Source of the DNA: Actinomycetes bacterium
Lineage (GTDB): Bacteria > Actinomycetota > Acidimicrobiia > Acidimicrobiales > JAMCPL01
Reading direction: 5' to 3'
DNA: 64,000 nucleotides
Assembly: GCA_021816935.1 (NCBI GenBank)
Contig: JAKAWR010000003.1
Location: forward strand, 191,702 to 255,701
The number at the start of each line of letters is the position of its first letter. Positions within the stretch are counted from its first letter, which is position 1. The notes under the pieces were generated by a model. That model was given only the letters and a program-made list of their open reading frames with translations. It had not been told where the DNA came from and ran no database searches. This document shows, piece after piece, positions 17,576 to 25,980 of this stretch. A program made the translations under genes and the position numbers.

Positions 17576-18505
17576 CTAGTCCACCAGGTCGAGCCAGTCC
17601 TTGTACCGGTCTATCTCGCCACGCACTGCTGCAAAATACTCAGCCTGGATCCGGGTTGTCACAGGTCCGGGTAAACCGTCACCGACCACTCTGTCGTCAA
17701 CCTCCCTGATCGGCACTACCTCGGCAGCTGTACCTGTCAGGAAGGCCTCATCGGCAAGGTAGAGGTCCGACCGGACCATCGCCTCGAATGCAACGTCGTA
17801 CCCCAGATCCCTCGCTATCATTTGCACCGAGTCGAGGGTTATCCCCGACAGGGCGCCAGCCTGTGAGATCGGTGGCGTTACCAGCCTACCGGACTTGACT
17901 GCAAAGACATTCTCCCCCGTGCACTCGGACACCTTCCCGTCCGGAGCAAGAAGGATCGCCTCGTCATATCCCGCTTTAATGGCCTCCGCCTTGGCAAGAG
18001 AGGAGTTCACGTACATGCCGGTGATCTTCGCCGCGGTGGGCATGGCGTTCGGATCGTGGCGCTGCCACGAGGACACCTTGACCCGAATGCCGCTCTTGAC
18101 GCCCTCGTCGCCTAGGTACGTGCCCCACGGCCATGCAGCAATGGCAACGGTCACCCCGCATGGCAAGGGATTGAGACCCATCTCGCCGTAACCGAGGAAA
18201 ATGATCGGCCTGATGTAGCATCCCTGGTCGAGGCCGTTCTCACGCACCACCTGCTTTGTAGCGGAAACCAGCTGATCGGCCGAGTAGGGCACGTTCATCA
18301 TCAGCACTCTTGCAGAGGCGAGCAGCCTCCTGATGTGGTCGCGCAATCTGAACACGGAGACTCCCCGCTCCGTCGGATAGGCGCGAATGCCTTCGAAAAC
18401 CCCACCGCCATAATGAAGGCTGTGGGTAAGCACGTGAACCCGCGCTTCACCCCACGGAAGCAGATCTCCATCCATCCAGATTTTCTCGGTCGCCGTAATT
18501 GGCAT
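17576..18505 (-). CDS. ilvE: branched-chain amino acid aminotransferase
   Basis: A 309-residue PLP enzyme of fold type IV that transfers the amino group between glutamate and the branched 2-oxo acids. Visible motifs are HSLHYGGGVFEGIRAY (residues 29-44), CYIRPIIFLGYGEMG, the PLP lysine in AAKITGMYVNSSLAK, the ECTGENVF loop, and FLTGTAAEVVPIREVDDR near the C-terminus. The ATG at 18505 (MPITATEKIWMDG) gives the family length; the open frame upstream is not conserved. It is the first gene of ilvE-cimA-unknown on the minus strand and supplies the last step of the pathway cimA starts. Confidence 0.93.
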   Translation of the reverse strand: MPITATEKIWMDGDLLPWGEARVHVLTHSLHYGGGVFEGIRAYPTERGVSVFRLRDHIRRLLASARVLMMNVPYSADQLVSATKQVVRENGLDQGCYIRPIIFLGYGEMGLNPLPCGVTVAIAAWPWGTYLGDEGVKSGIRVKVSSWQRHDPNAMPTAAKITGMYVNSSLAKAEAIKAGYDEAILLAPDGKVSECTGENVFAVKSGRLVTPPISQAGALSGITLDSVQMIARDLGYDVAFEAMVRSDLYLADEAFLTGTAAEVVPIREVDDRVVGDGLPGPVTTRIQAEYFAAVRGEIDRYKDWLDLVD

Positions 18506-18613
18506 GCAAACAGCCCTTTCTCTTGGCCGGGTCAACACAGCCTTTCCGCGCCACAACTCTAGTCTTTTCGCAAGACGTAAGAATGCGCGAGGCTCCTTGA
18601 TGGACACCGTCGT

Positions 18614-19441
18614 ATGCCGATAGCATTGGTTATCGTGAACCCGTTTCCCCCGGCCGGCCCCGACGACCAGCCCACGTCGGCGTCAGCACCCGTCGCTCCC
18701 GGACAAGCGTTCCCAGGAGGTTTTTCGCAACAGCCGCCCCCGGCGGTACAGCCTCCAGCACCGCCTCCTCCCATGGCGCCCCCGCCGCCCCTTGCGCCGC
18801 CGCTACCAAGCTCACCCCCCGCACCAGCACCGCCTCCTCCCATGGCGCCGCCGCCGCCCCTTGCGCCGCCGCTACCAAGCTCACCCCCCGCACCAGCACC
18901 GCCTCCTCCCATGGCGCCCCCGCCGCCCGCTCCTCAGCACGCTAGCGGGCAAGTGGTCAGCCTCGAAGATCCCGCAGATCCGATCAGCCGTCCATTGTCT
19001 ATGCCAGGCGCTTACCTGCTAACCACTGATCCGGAGGGCAACCAGATCGCTGTGCCGAACCTCACACTCACCGTGGACAAACTCGGCATGAAGGTGGCCA
19101 GGCAGGACGGTAGACTAGCCGCCCAGTTCACCTGGAAAGAGCTTTCACACATGGAAGGCGTTGACACGGTTGATGCACCTGACGGCAGACCGGCGCTACT
19201 CCTCGAGATCGCCAGTAAAGAGCGCATGCACAGGTTCATCGTGCCTTCTGCAGGCCCAGAAGAGCTCACCTCGATGATCATTCCTTTTGCGAATCTTTGC
19301 ACGGCCAAGTCGCGTAACAGCAAGAGGGGAACCACTACCGGCAAGTTCAAGCATCCCGTGTCGACAGCGATACTGGCGATCCTCCTACTTGCGGTAGTTG
19401 TCGTGCTCCTTCTCATGAGCATGCAGGTGATCCATTTCTGA
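18614..19441 (+). CDS. Pro-rich tail-anchored membrane protein
   Basis: A 275-residue protein. Residues 12-110 are Pro/Ala-rich with a 23-residue unit (PPPPMAPPPPLAPPLPSS plus PPAPA) repeated twice and a third partial copy. Residues 115-235 form a compact domain (ISRPLSMPGAYLLTTDPEGN, TLTVDKLGMKV, TWKELSHMEGVD). The domain resembles a PH-like or bacterial PH-type fold in strand pattern only. The last 25 residues are a hydrophobic helix (TAILAILLLAVVVVLLLMSM), so it is a C-terminal tail anchor with the Pro-rich part in the cytosol. ATG at 18614; no clear ribosome site. Divergent from ilvE. Function unknown. Confidence 0.6.
   Translation: MPIALVIVNPFPPAGPDDQPTSASAPVAPGQAFPGGFSQQPPPAVQPPAPPPPMAPPPPLAPPLPSSPPAPAPPPPMAPPPPLAPPLPSSPPAPAPPPPMAPPPPAPQHASGQVVSLEDPADPISRPLSMPGAYLLTTDPEGNQIAVPNLTLTVDKLGMKVARQDGRLAAQFTWKELSHMEGVDTVDAPDGRPALLLEIASKERMHRFIVPSAGPEELTSMIIPFANLCTAKSRNSKRGTTTGKFKHPVSTAILAILLLAVVVVLLLMSMQVIHF
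18761..18941 (+). repeat. 69-bp tandem repeat, 2.6 copies, in Pro-rich gene
   Basis: The 16-mer CCGCCTCCTCCCATGG recurs at 18761, 18830 and 18899, giving a 69-bp unit (23 codons), nearly identical between copies. It encodes the Pro-rich repeats and is in frame, so copy-number change would only alter length. Confidence 0.85.
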
Positions 19442-19500
19442 GGCTTCACCTCCCGCCGTGATACCGCGGGCAAGTCAACCTTAACGATACTGCTTGTTAC

Positions 19501-19629
19501 ATGCGATCCAAAGTCATTAACTTGCGATTCGTGCCGCTTGCAGGCCCCACACGCGTCCTGAATCCGAAGCTGATGACGAAGAACTACCAGGTCATCATCG
19601 AGGCCGCGTGCCGTCGAACGCCGAGGTAG
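19501..19629 (+). CDS. possible 42-residue small protein
   Basis: An ATG-started frame (MRSKVINLRFVPLAG and on to CRRTPR) lies in the 254-bp gap between the Pro-rich gene and the CxxC protein. The residue composition looks protein-like, with few of the Arg/Pro artefacts of wrong frames, but no ribosome site or known family is seen. It may be a gene remnant, since the frame stays open upstream of the ATG. Confidence 0.2.
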   Translation: MRSKVINLRFVPLAGPTRVLNPKLMTKNYQVIIEAACRRTPR

Positions 19630-19695
19630 CAAAAGTTCACGAAGCTGTAACCCGGATGCTGGGCAGTCGTTGCGTCCGTGAGGCAGAATAAGAGT

Positions 19696-20013
19696 ATGAC
19701 GGTAGAACAGGGTACGGAAATCGTGATCGAATCGTGTAACAGTAGGTGGGTGTTCGACTCGAGCCGCAAGCGCTTCAAGCGAATCGTCAAGGGCATCGAC
19801 CTCGATCCCAGGCTTACGTCGACGGGTTGGCGTCCGTTCTACGGGATCGAGATCGACGAGTTCAGTGATTCATTCGTAGTGCACCTCGATCCCCAGGGGA
19901 CCCGGTTGCTTCGCTCCTGGAGGCATGCCGACGACGGAACTTGCCCGCAGTGCGGCGAGGAGTCCACCACCGAGCTGCGGCTCGAAGAGTTGCGTCTCGG
20001 CGCTCGCGCCTGA
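19696..20013 (+). CDS. small protein with C-terminal CxxC motif
   Basis: A 105-residue soluble protein starting MTVEQGTEIVIES. The middle, SRKRFKRIVKGIDLDP and TGWRPFYGIEIDEFSDSFVV, looks like a compact alpha/beta domain. Near the end CPQCGEE forms a single CxxC pair, too few cysteines for a classic zinc ribbon in one chain. No family is recognised. ATG at 19696 preferred to the GTG at 19678. The gene is convergent with the sensor kinase that ends at 20097. Function unknown. Confidence 0.5.
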   Translation: MTVEQGTEIVIESCNSRWVFDSSRKRFKRIVKGIDLDPRLTSTGWRPFYGIEIDEFSDSFVVHLDPQGTRLLRSWRHADDGTCPQCGEESTTELRLEELRLGARA

Positions 20014-20096
20014 CGCGGTTCGCTACCACCTGTCCAACACCCCCGCCACGGATCGGCAAAGGGTGCGAATGTTAGAGCCAGAAGAGGTCGGGCTCG

Positions 20097-21878
20097 CTAC
20101 TCGGCTTCGGAGTGCGCCGCATCGCCGTGAGCGACGACTCGCCGATATTGACATTCCCCCTCCCCCGATAGTGGAGCGTGTACATCGATTACATCATCGC
20201 GAGCAACTGTAGCGGGACCAGGAACCGCCGTACCGGTGGCGGTACCTTTTCCCAGGTCCGGACCTCCGGATTCTTCGTCAAGCGGCGAGCCACCAGGCAG
20301 GACGGGCACAGACACTTCCAGGAATGTGCCCTGACCGCGCAACGACTGCAAATGAAAAATGCCGCCCAAGAGGTTCGCACGCTCCTTCATCCCGAGCAAC
20401 CCAAGGGTGGTAGGGCGGCCGGCGGAGGTAGAGGAATCGCTCGGAACGTCATGGGACGTTAGATCGAATCCGCAACCGTCGTCCTGCACACGTAAGTGAA
20501 CCCAATTCCTGATCCGCTCCAGCTCGACTCGGGCGTGACCTGCGCCGGAGTGGCGTTCCACGTTGGAAAGAGCCTCCTGGGCAATCCGGTAGAGGGCACT
20601 TTCCATGTACGGCGACAGTCTCGAATCGATATTGGACGATACCATTTCAGTAACCACCGGAGCTCTCGACTCCATATCAGTGAGGATCCGACGGATGGCT
20701 GCCTGCAAGCCGAGATCATCGAGGATGGAAGGTCTCAGCCCGCGCGCAATGGAGCGCAATTCCCCCACCACTGACTCGGCAACATCTCTCACCTGCTCCA
20801 AGGCGTTCCGATCGACTTCGCCGTCCGTCACCGCCATCGCAGCTGAAGCAACGTCGACCTGACGACACAGGTGAATCAGGGACTGCAGCGGACCGTCGTG
20901 GAGTTCCTGTGCGAGCCGCTTGCGTTCCTCCTCCTGAGCCGTCATCAAGCGGACAGCATAAGCTTCCGCGCTCTGGCGCCTGCTAGCGTCTGCGGTCACA
21001 TCCTCCAGCACCACCTGGACAAAGCCGGACGACCACTGGTCTTGCACGTACGTGGCCACTGGGCGGAAGAGATGCACGCCTGTACCGAGCCCGATCTCGA
21101 CAAGATCAGTGTCGCGGCGACCAACGAAGTAGGGGCTACTCCCGTCACGCGGGTCGCGCCTCCCCGCGGCCTGTACCGACCCAAGCAGCGCACCCGCCAC
21201 ATCACGCCCGACGAGCTCGACGAAAGCACCGGCCAGCGACGCAGCTTGGGCCGCGCTCCCCGGCGCAGGTGCCTCCTCCGGCAACGGTATCCCCGCTGAT
21301 CGGACCCGCGATCGGTCCGCGACCAACGCTCTGGCCGCCTGGTTCAAGTCGACGGTCGCGCCCGAAGCATCGACAATCAGGATAGGGGAGGCATTCGAGT
21401 CAAAGAGCTCGTGATACCTCGCCTCCGCCTCCAGATGGGCCGCTCTTGCGCTCTCAGCGCGCTTCCTGAGCTGGCGCTCTCGATCCACCCCATTACCTAC
21501 GAGCGCGACGATCGCGATCAGTACCGCGATTTCAATGACTTGAGCCCATACCCCGACGAAACTCTGCTCCTGGTAGTAGGCAACGGCCCGCGGGATGCTG
21601 ATCAAAGCGAGAAATATCGAGCCGCTCACCGCCCCCCTGGTGGAAATGTTAAGAGCAACGTAGAGCAGGGGGATCAGGAACAGGGCGAGCGTTGTGAGCT
21701 CGGGCTCGGCTGAAATGGTGGAGCGCCGTACCACCTCGGTCAGCGACAGTCGCGCCGCGTAGAGCGCCACGATCACGAATACGATGATCCAGAAACGGCC
21801 GTCGCGCCAGTACGGACGCTCCATGCTGCTCGCTGCCAGGCTACCGTTCACAAGACCAGAAATATCGCACTGCGCCAT
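20097..21878 (-). CDS. NarL-type sensor histidine kinase with PAS domain
   Basis: A 593-residue membrane kinase. Residues 30-130 hold about four hydrophobic helices (an MASE-like sensor region), followed by a linker helix and a PAS-like domain (about 150-295, with YHELFDSNASPILIVDASG). The HisKA_3 dimerisation domain has the phospho-acceptor His327 in AQELHDGPLQSL. The HATPase domain has the N box ALYRIAQEALSNVERHS, G1 VQDDGCGFD and G2 GLLGMKERANLLGG. The last ~70 residues are disordered. It follows a LuxR-type response regulator by 56 bp on the same strand, which is its obvious partner. The signal is unknown. Confidence 0.9.
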   Translation of the reverse strand: MAQCDISGLVNGSLAASSMERPYWRDGRFWIIVFVIVALYAARLSLTEVVRRSTISAEPELTTLALFLIPLLYVALNISTRGAVSGSIFLALISIPRAVAYYQEQSFVGVWAQVIEIAVLIAIVALVGNGVDRERQLRKRAESARAAHLEAEARYHELFDSNASPILIVDASGATVDLNQAARALVADRSRVRSAGIPLPEEAPAPGSAAQAASLAGAFVELVGRDVAGALLGSVQAAGRRDPRDGSSPYFVGRRDTDLVEIGLGTGVHLFRPVATYVQDQWSSGFVQVVLEDVTADASRRQSAEAYAVRLMTAQEEERKRLAQELHDGPLQSLIHLCRQVDVASAAMAVTDGEVDRNALEQVRDVAESVVGELRSIARGLRPSILDDLGLQAAIRRILTDMESRAPVVTEMVSSNIDSRLSPYMESALYRIAQEALSNVERHSGAGHARVELERIRNWVHLRVQDDGCGFDLTSHDVPSDSSTSAGRPTTLGLLGMKERANLLGGIFHLQSLRGQGTFLEVSVPVLPGGSPLDEESGGPDLGKGTATGTAVPGPATVARDDVIDVHAPLSGEGECQYRRVVAHGDAAHSEAE

Positions 21879-21934
21879 TTGTCACGTGGCCATCGCCCGG
21901 ACCGTCGCGCTGGCGTAGCGCCCGGCAAAGGGAC

Positions 21935-22723
21935 CTATCCCTGCGACCCGAGGTCGGCAAGGCCATGAGCTATAGCATAACGAAGCAGCTCTGTCCGTGA
22001 CGAGAGCCCCAATTTCGAGAAAACGCGGTTGAGATGGCCCTCAACCGTTCGCACGCTGATCACCAATCTGTTCGCTATGGCCTTGTTGCTGAGCCCCATG
22101 GCAAGAAGGCACACGATCTCCTGCTCCCTGGACGTGAGCAGGCTGCCCACACTGACAGCCCCCGTATCGAAGTCTGCCGGTGGCGACGCACTGGTGGAAA
22201 AGACCCAGGGTTCCTGCCCGGCAGCGTAGCCCGTACTCCGACCGGTGCGGGAGATCACGTCACGCATCGGCAATACGTCTCGTGCTCGTTGCCGGACGAG
22301 CCGTTCGGTAATGGAGGGGTCGAGCACCGTCACTCCTCCTGCAACTGCCTCCACCGCCTTGACCAGCTCATCACCTCGAATCGTCTTTAGGAGATAGCCA
22401 GCCACGCCTATCTTCAGCGCACTTTGGAGGTAGTCGTCATCATCGTACGCCGAAAGAATGATCACCTTTGTCTCGGGCCAGGTTTGCATGATCCGGCCTG
22501 CCCCGTCGAGACCGCTGCCATCAGGAAGGCGAATGTCCATGAGCACGACGTCCGGCCCGGCTATTGCCATGACGTCCATCGCCTCGGCCAAGCTCCCGGC
22601 GTCACCCACGACCTGTAGGAGCTTCGATTGATCCAGCATCTGGCGAGTCCCCAGGCGCAACATGGCGTGATCGTCGACAACCAACACCTTCGCGACATTG
22701 GTCGCCACTCCGGCACCGCTCAT
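21935..22723 (-). CDS. LuxR/NarL-family response regulator
   Basis: A 262-residue transcription regulator. The receiver domain (11-130) has VLVVDDHAML, the phosphorylated Asp63 in VVLMDIRLPDGSG and the GYLLKT lysine loop. A ~60-residue linker leads to a LuxR helix-turn-helix (195-255): LTSREQEIVCLLAMGLSNKA then VISVRTVEGHLNRVFSKLG. ATG at 22723 preferred over an in-frame GTG at 22741; neither has a clear ribosome site. It is upstream of, and presumably phosphorylated by, the kinase at 20097-21878. Targets are unknown; the divergent Pro-rich gene at 23130 is a candidate only by position. Confidence 0.9.
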   Translation of the reverse strand: MSGAGVATNVAKVLVVDDHAMLRLGTRQMLDQSKLLQVVGDAGSLAEAMDVMAIAGPDVVLMDIRLPDGSGLDGAGRIMQTWPETKVIILSAYDDDDYLQSALKIGVAGYLLKTIRGDELVKAVEAVAGGVTVLDPSITERLVRQRARDVLPMRDVISRTGRSTGYAAGQEPWVFSTSASPPADFDTGAVSVGSLLTSREQEIVCLLAMGLSNKAIANRLVISVRTVEGHLNRVFSKLGLSSRTELLRYAIAHGLADLGSQG

Positions 22724-22741
22724 CACAAGGAATGATAGCAC

Positions 22742-23129
22742 TGAACAGCGGGGGAGCCACTGAACAGGCCATGGACGCTCTGCAACCTGGGAAAGTTCCG
22801 TCGCCGCAACTGCGCGTCTGATACAACATCGCGCGGACAGTACGCGGTATGCTTAGGTGGGTTCGGATCTGGCTCTGGTTGGATGTTGCCTGGTCGCGTC
22901 ATGCTACTGCAAGTCGGAGCGGGCGCAGGTGCGTCCAGGCACTAGGATGAGGTGTGTTGTTCGCGTTGCAAGGCAGTGCACGAAAGTGCAATCCTGACAT
23001 GAGACCCGTGACTCGGTTTCGCGCCGCGTATGGTGTCATCCGTACAGGAGAGTGCAATAACCGGATGCGATCCGGCAGCGAGCGCCGGATTCTCTTCGCG
23101 CCGGACATCTACGAGAAGGCAGTTCCCGA
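22742..23129. other. 388-bp divergent spacer, nothing recognised
   Basis: This region separates the response regulator from the divergent Pro-rich gene and should hold their promoters. A short GTGCA-CGAAA-GTGCA-like hairpin sits near 22976-22990. I see no riboswitch core, tRNA or conserved small protein. Confidence 0.4.
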
Positions 23130-25115
23130 ATGAGATTCAGGACAAAACGGCGGCGTGCTCAGGAGGCGGGCAATTTGGAACAATTTCGCGGTGAGGGCGT
23201 CATGATCGAGCCGGCAAGACCCACTGAACTCGTCAAGTCTATGGCGCTTTCCTCGGCTGAGCTGTGGCACGAGCTTCTCGACCGCTTGATTCAAGTCCAG
23301 CAGGGCCAGGAGGCCCTGGCAAGAGCAGTCAACGAGCTTCGCCTGGTAGTCGGCAGCATCGTCCCTGGGGGGAGCGGGGCACTGCCGGGAGGGCCGGGGG
23401 CACTGCCGGGAGGGCCTGCTCTGCCGCCGGCAATGCCCGGCGCGCCTGGCGGCGGAGCTACCCAGATCGCATCGGCGTCGGCATTCTCAGGCTCACCGGT
23501 CGCAGCCGGTCGGCCGCCTGCACCAACTACGCCTGGCGTTCCTCCCGCTTCGCCGCCACCGTCCGGCATCCCTTCTTCCCCTGGGACATCCACCGGACGT
23601 CCTCACCCCTCGCCCCCTTTACCTCCTCCCGGCGTAACTGCACGCCCAACTCCTCCTCACGAAGTTGGGCGGCCGGTTGCAGGGCCTGAATCCGCCAACT
23701 CAGGTCCCGTTACCACCGCGATTCCGGACCTCCTCGCCGGAATAAGACCCATCGGCCCGACTCCACCATTGCCTCCGGGAGTACCCGCCGGGCCGGCTCT
23801 CGCTGCAATGGGCCTTCCGCTCACGCCTCCGGTAACACCTCCACCCCCCGGCGCTCCGGCGTTACCGTTATCCTCTCCGCCGCCCGGACCCCTGCCGGCA
23901 GCGCCACTCGGATCACCCCTGGCTGGTCCTGGCCGCCCCCCGGCAGCAGGGACCAGGGCTGCACCGGGCCGGCAAGGCGCAGGCGAACCCAAGGGTGGCG
24001 AGCCACACCTTCCCATGTCCGCTGCGGAAGCCCCGGAACCGCTCTTCTTCGTCCCGCCCCTGCTCGGTGGCGAGGTCACTCCTCACTCGCTGGCTGGATC
24101 CGCTGCATCGCCAACGGCGCCGTCCGCGCAGGCGCCGAGCGAAGGAACGCCGCTCTCTCCACCCGCCCCTGCACCTCCACCCACTGGCATCTTGCCACCC
24201 GCGGCGTCACTCCCGAGCGCCATCGCAGTCATGCAGCAGCGGGCAGCGCCACCTGGGGGCGACGACCCGCTTGATACGATCATGGCAGCGGAGTTCGGCA
24301 CACACTTCGTACGGGGCGACCACGCGTTCAACACTGGCACAGGCGAACCTCCTGCCATTGCCCTGGCACTTGAAGGATCTGCAGCTGCCGGCGGCACGGC
24401 GCTATCCGGCAACCCCCAGGGAACCGGCAACACGAGCGGCGGCTCCCTGGGCTTCCGGGTAAGCACGGACGACCTCCTTGGGGGTGTACCGGGCGCCCCA
24501 CGGCCGACTCCGCCGCCGCCGCTTCCGACCCTAACTTCGCCTCCTCCTGCGCCGCCGCCGCCGCCGCTTCCGACCCTAACTTCGCCTCCTCCTGCGCCGC
24601 CGCCGCCGCCTCAACCCGCCGTACCTCCTCTCGTATTGCCTCCGCCTCCCACAACATTGCCTCCGCCTCCGCCTGCGCCCGGTGGCGCAGGCGGCTTACC
24701 CCCTGGCTTCCCACCTCCCCCGCCGGGCGGATCGCCGGAGGCTGGGGGCATCCCGCTCGTGTGGGAGGACCAGCTCACCGGATCGCCGCCGCCGCCGCCG
24801 GATCTTCCCCCTCCTCCGGGAGATACGCCGGAAGAACGCGCGCGGCTGTTCAAGCCTCCCATAGTCATGCCACCCCCGCAGCGTCCGGGCATGCCTCCCG
24901 CAGCCATCGGCTTCGAGATACCGGAGGAGATGATGGTGGCCGGCTCAGGCGCACCGGGCTCCAGGACCTCCTTCGACGAAGCAAAGGACATCCTCGGCGC
25001 GGTTAACGAGGCTGCAGCCGAGGCCGAGGAAGAGAAGAAACCCCCGGAACCTCCGATCGCAGAGAACATCACCCTCGCGGGGAAGCGCAAGGGAATGCTC
25101 GGACGTAAACGGTAG
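23130..25115 (+). CDS. very Pro/Gly-rich protein of unknown function
   Basis: A 661-residue protein. A helical N-terminal region (residues 35-80, LSSAELWHELLDRLIQVQQG then ALARAVNELRLVV) may form a coiled coil. Residues 80-585 are a long disordered Pro/Gly/Ala region with PPPLP and GALPGGP repeats, including two copies of a 15-residue PTLTSPPPAP unit. The C-terminus (600-661) is charged and helical (FDEAKDILGAVNEAAAEAEE) and ends in a Lys/Arg patch. No signal peptide or membrane helix is seen. ATG at 23130; an in-frame ATG at 23202 is an alternative. It overlaps the next, lipoprotein, gene by 1 bp. A scaffold role is imaginable but unsupported. Confidence 0.6.
   Translation: MRFRTKRRRAQEAGNLEQFRGEGVMIEPARPTELVKSMALSSAELWHELLDRLIQVQQGQEALARAVNELRLVVGSIVPGGSGALPGGPGALPGGPALPPAMPGAPGGGATQIASASAFSGSPVAAGRPPAPTTPGVPPASPPPSGIPSSPGTSTGRPHPSPPLPPPGVTARPTPPHEVGRPVAGPESANSGPVTTAIPDLLAGIRPIGPTPPLPPGVPAGPALAAMGLPLTPPVTPPPPGAPALPLSSPPPGPLPAAPLGSPLAGPGRPPAAGTRAAPGRQGAGEPKGGEPHLPMSAAEAPEPLFFVPPLLGGEVTPHSLAGSAASPTAPSAQAPSEGTPLSPPAPAPPPTGILPPAASLPSAIAVMQQRAAPPGGDDPLDTIMAAEFGTHFVRGDHAFNTGTGEPPAIALALEGSAAAGGTALSGNPQGTGNTSGGSLGFRVSTDDLLGGVPGAPRPTPPPPLPTLTSPPPAPPPPPLPTLTSPPPAPPPPPQPAVPPLVLPPPPTTLPPPPPAPGGAGGLPPGFPPPPPGGSPEAGGIPLVWEDQLTGSPPPPPDLPPPPGDTPEERARLFKPPIVMPPPQRPGMPPAAIGFEIPEEMMVAGSGAPGSRTSFDEAKDILGAVNEAAAEAEEEKKPPEPPIAENITLAGKRKGMLGRKR
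24522..24611 (+). repeat. 45-bp in-frame tandem duplication
   Basis: CTTCCGACCCTAACTTCGCC with the following CTCCTCCTGCGCCGCC is present at 24522 and again 45 bp later, at 24567. It codes for the 15-residue Pro-rich unit of the surrounding gene. Confidence 0.8.
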
Positions 25116-25960
25116 TGTTCGTGCGCCACGGACCGCCGGCCCGCAGGAGAACCCAAGCGGCCGCATCAAGCCTGGCCGCTCTCGCAACCCTGGCAACTCT
25201 TCTTGCGGCCTGTGGCTCGTCGGCCCTGTCCCGCCCGCCGATACCTGCCAGTCCCGTATCCATCGCCGCTGCCGCCGCACGCACCGTCGCAATGCATGCG
25301 GCAACCATGACAGAGACGCTGTCCGGGGGCGTCAACGGCCCGGGGGCCCCGGGGGCCGCCACAGGAACCGTCGACTTCTCTGCCGGAGTGGCAGTCCTCG
25401 ATCAATCGTCTGCACAGGGCGGCAAACCCATCATGTACTTCAGCACTGCCGCGGTCTACCTGATGAACAACTTCCACACCGGAGGTGGAACGCGCTGGAT
25501 CGAGTACGTTGAACCCGCAAGAGGTACTGCCGGTGCAGACAGCCCCAACAGTCAGCTCCTTGCAAACGCGCTGTACAACCCTCTCTGGATAATGAATCTC
25601 CTGAAGCGGCCACTCCCTAACAGGGAGCGCGCCCTGAAGCCGGCGACAGTGGCGGGAACCAGCACCTACGAGTACACGGCAGTGTTGAGCCTTCCGCAGG
25701 CAGCCGCTGCCACCAGGTCGCTCGCTACCCTCTTCACCCAGGTGAAAAGCTACATCGGCAACCCATTGATCCCGGCGATCGTCTACGTGGACGCTCGGGG
25801 CATCCTGCGAGAGATCTCCCTGCAAGTGCCCGTTCCCGGCTACAGAGGCTCTGCTCAGTCCCCCCTGGCGGCTACCCGGGTCAACGTTACATTTTCTCAG
25901 CTGGGCTCACCTGCCAAAGTGAGCCTACCGGCACCTCGCACGGTGGCAGTCGAATCGTAA
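25115..25960 (+). CDS. predicted lipoprotein
   Basis: A 281-residue exported protein. The Arg-rich start, hydrophobic helix (18-32) and lipobox LLAAC with Cys33 mark a type II signal peptide, so the mature protein is lipid-anchored outside the membrane. The rest looks like an LppX/LprG-like or LolA-like antiparallel beta fold in its spacing (IMYFSTAAVYLMNN, STYEYTAVLSL, PAIVYVDARGILREISLQVP), a likeness of pattern only. GTG at 25115 shares a base with the upstream stop, so it is coupled to the Pro-rich protein gene. Lgt processing is available from the gene at 36933. Ligand unknown. Confidence 0.68.
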   Translation: MFVRHGPPARRRTQAAASSLAALATLATLLAACGSSALSRPPIPASPVSIAAAAARTVAMHAATMTETLSGGVNGPGAPGAATGTVDFSAGVAVLDQSSAQGGKPIMYFSTAAVYLMNNFHTGGGTRWIEYVEPARGTAGADSPNSQLLANALYNPLWIMNLLKRPLPNRERALKPATVAGTSTYEYTAVLSLPQAAAATRSLATLFTQVKSYIGNPLIPAIVYVDARGILREISLQVPVPGYRGSAQSPLAATRVNVTFSQLGSPAKVSLPAPRTVAVES

Positions 25961-25980
25961 AGCAGGGTGGATCCGGGCGC

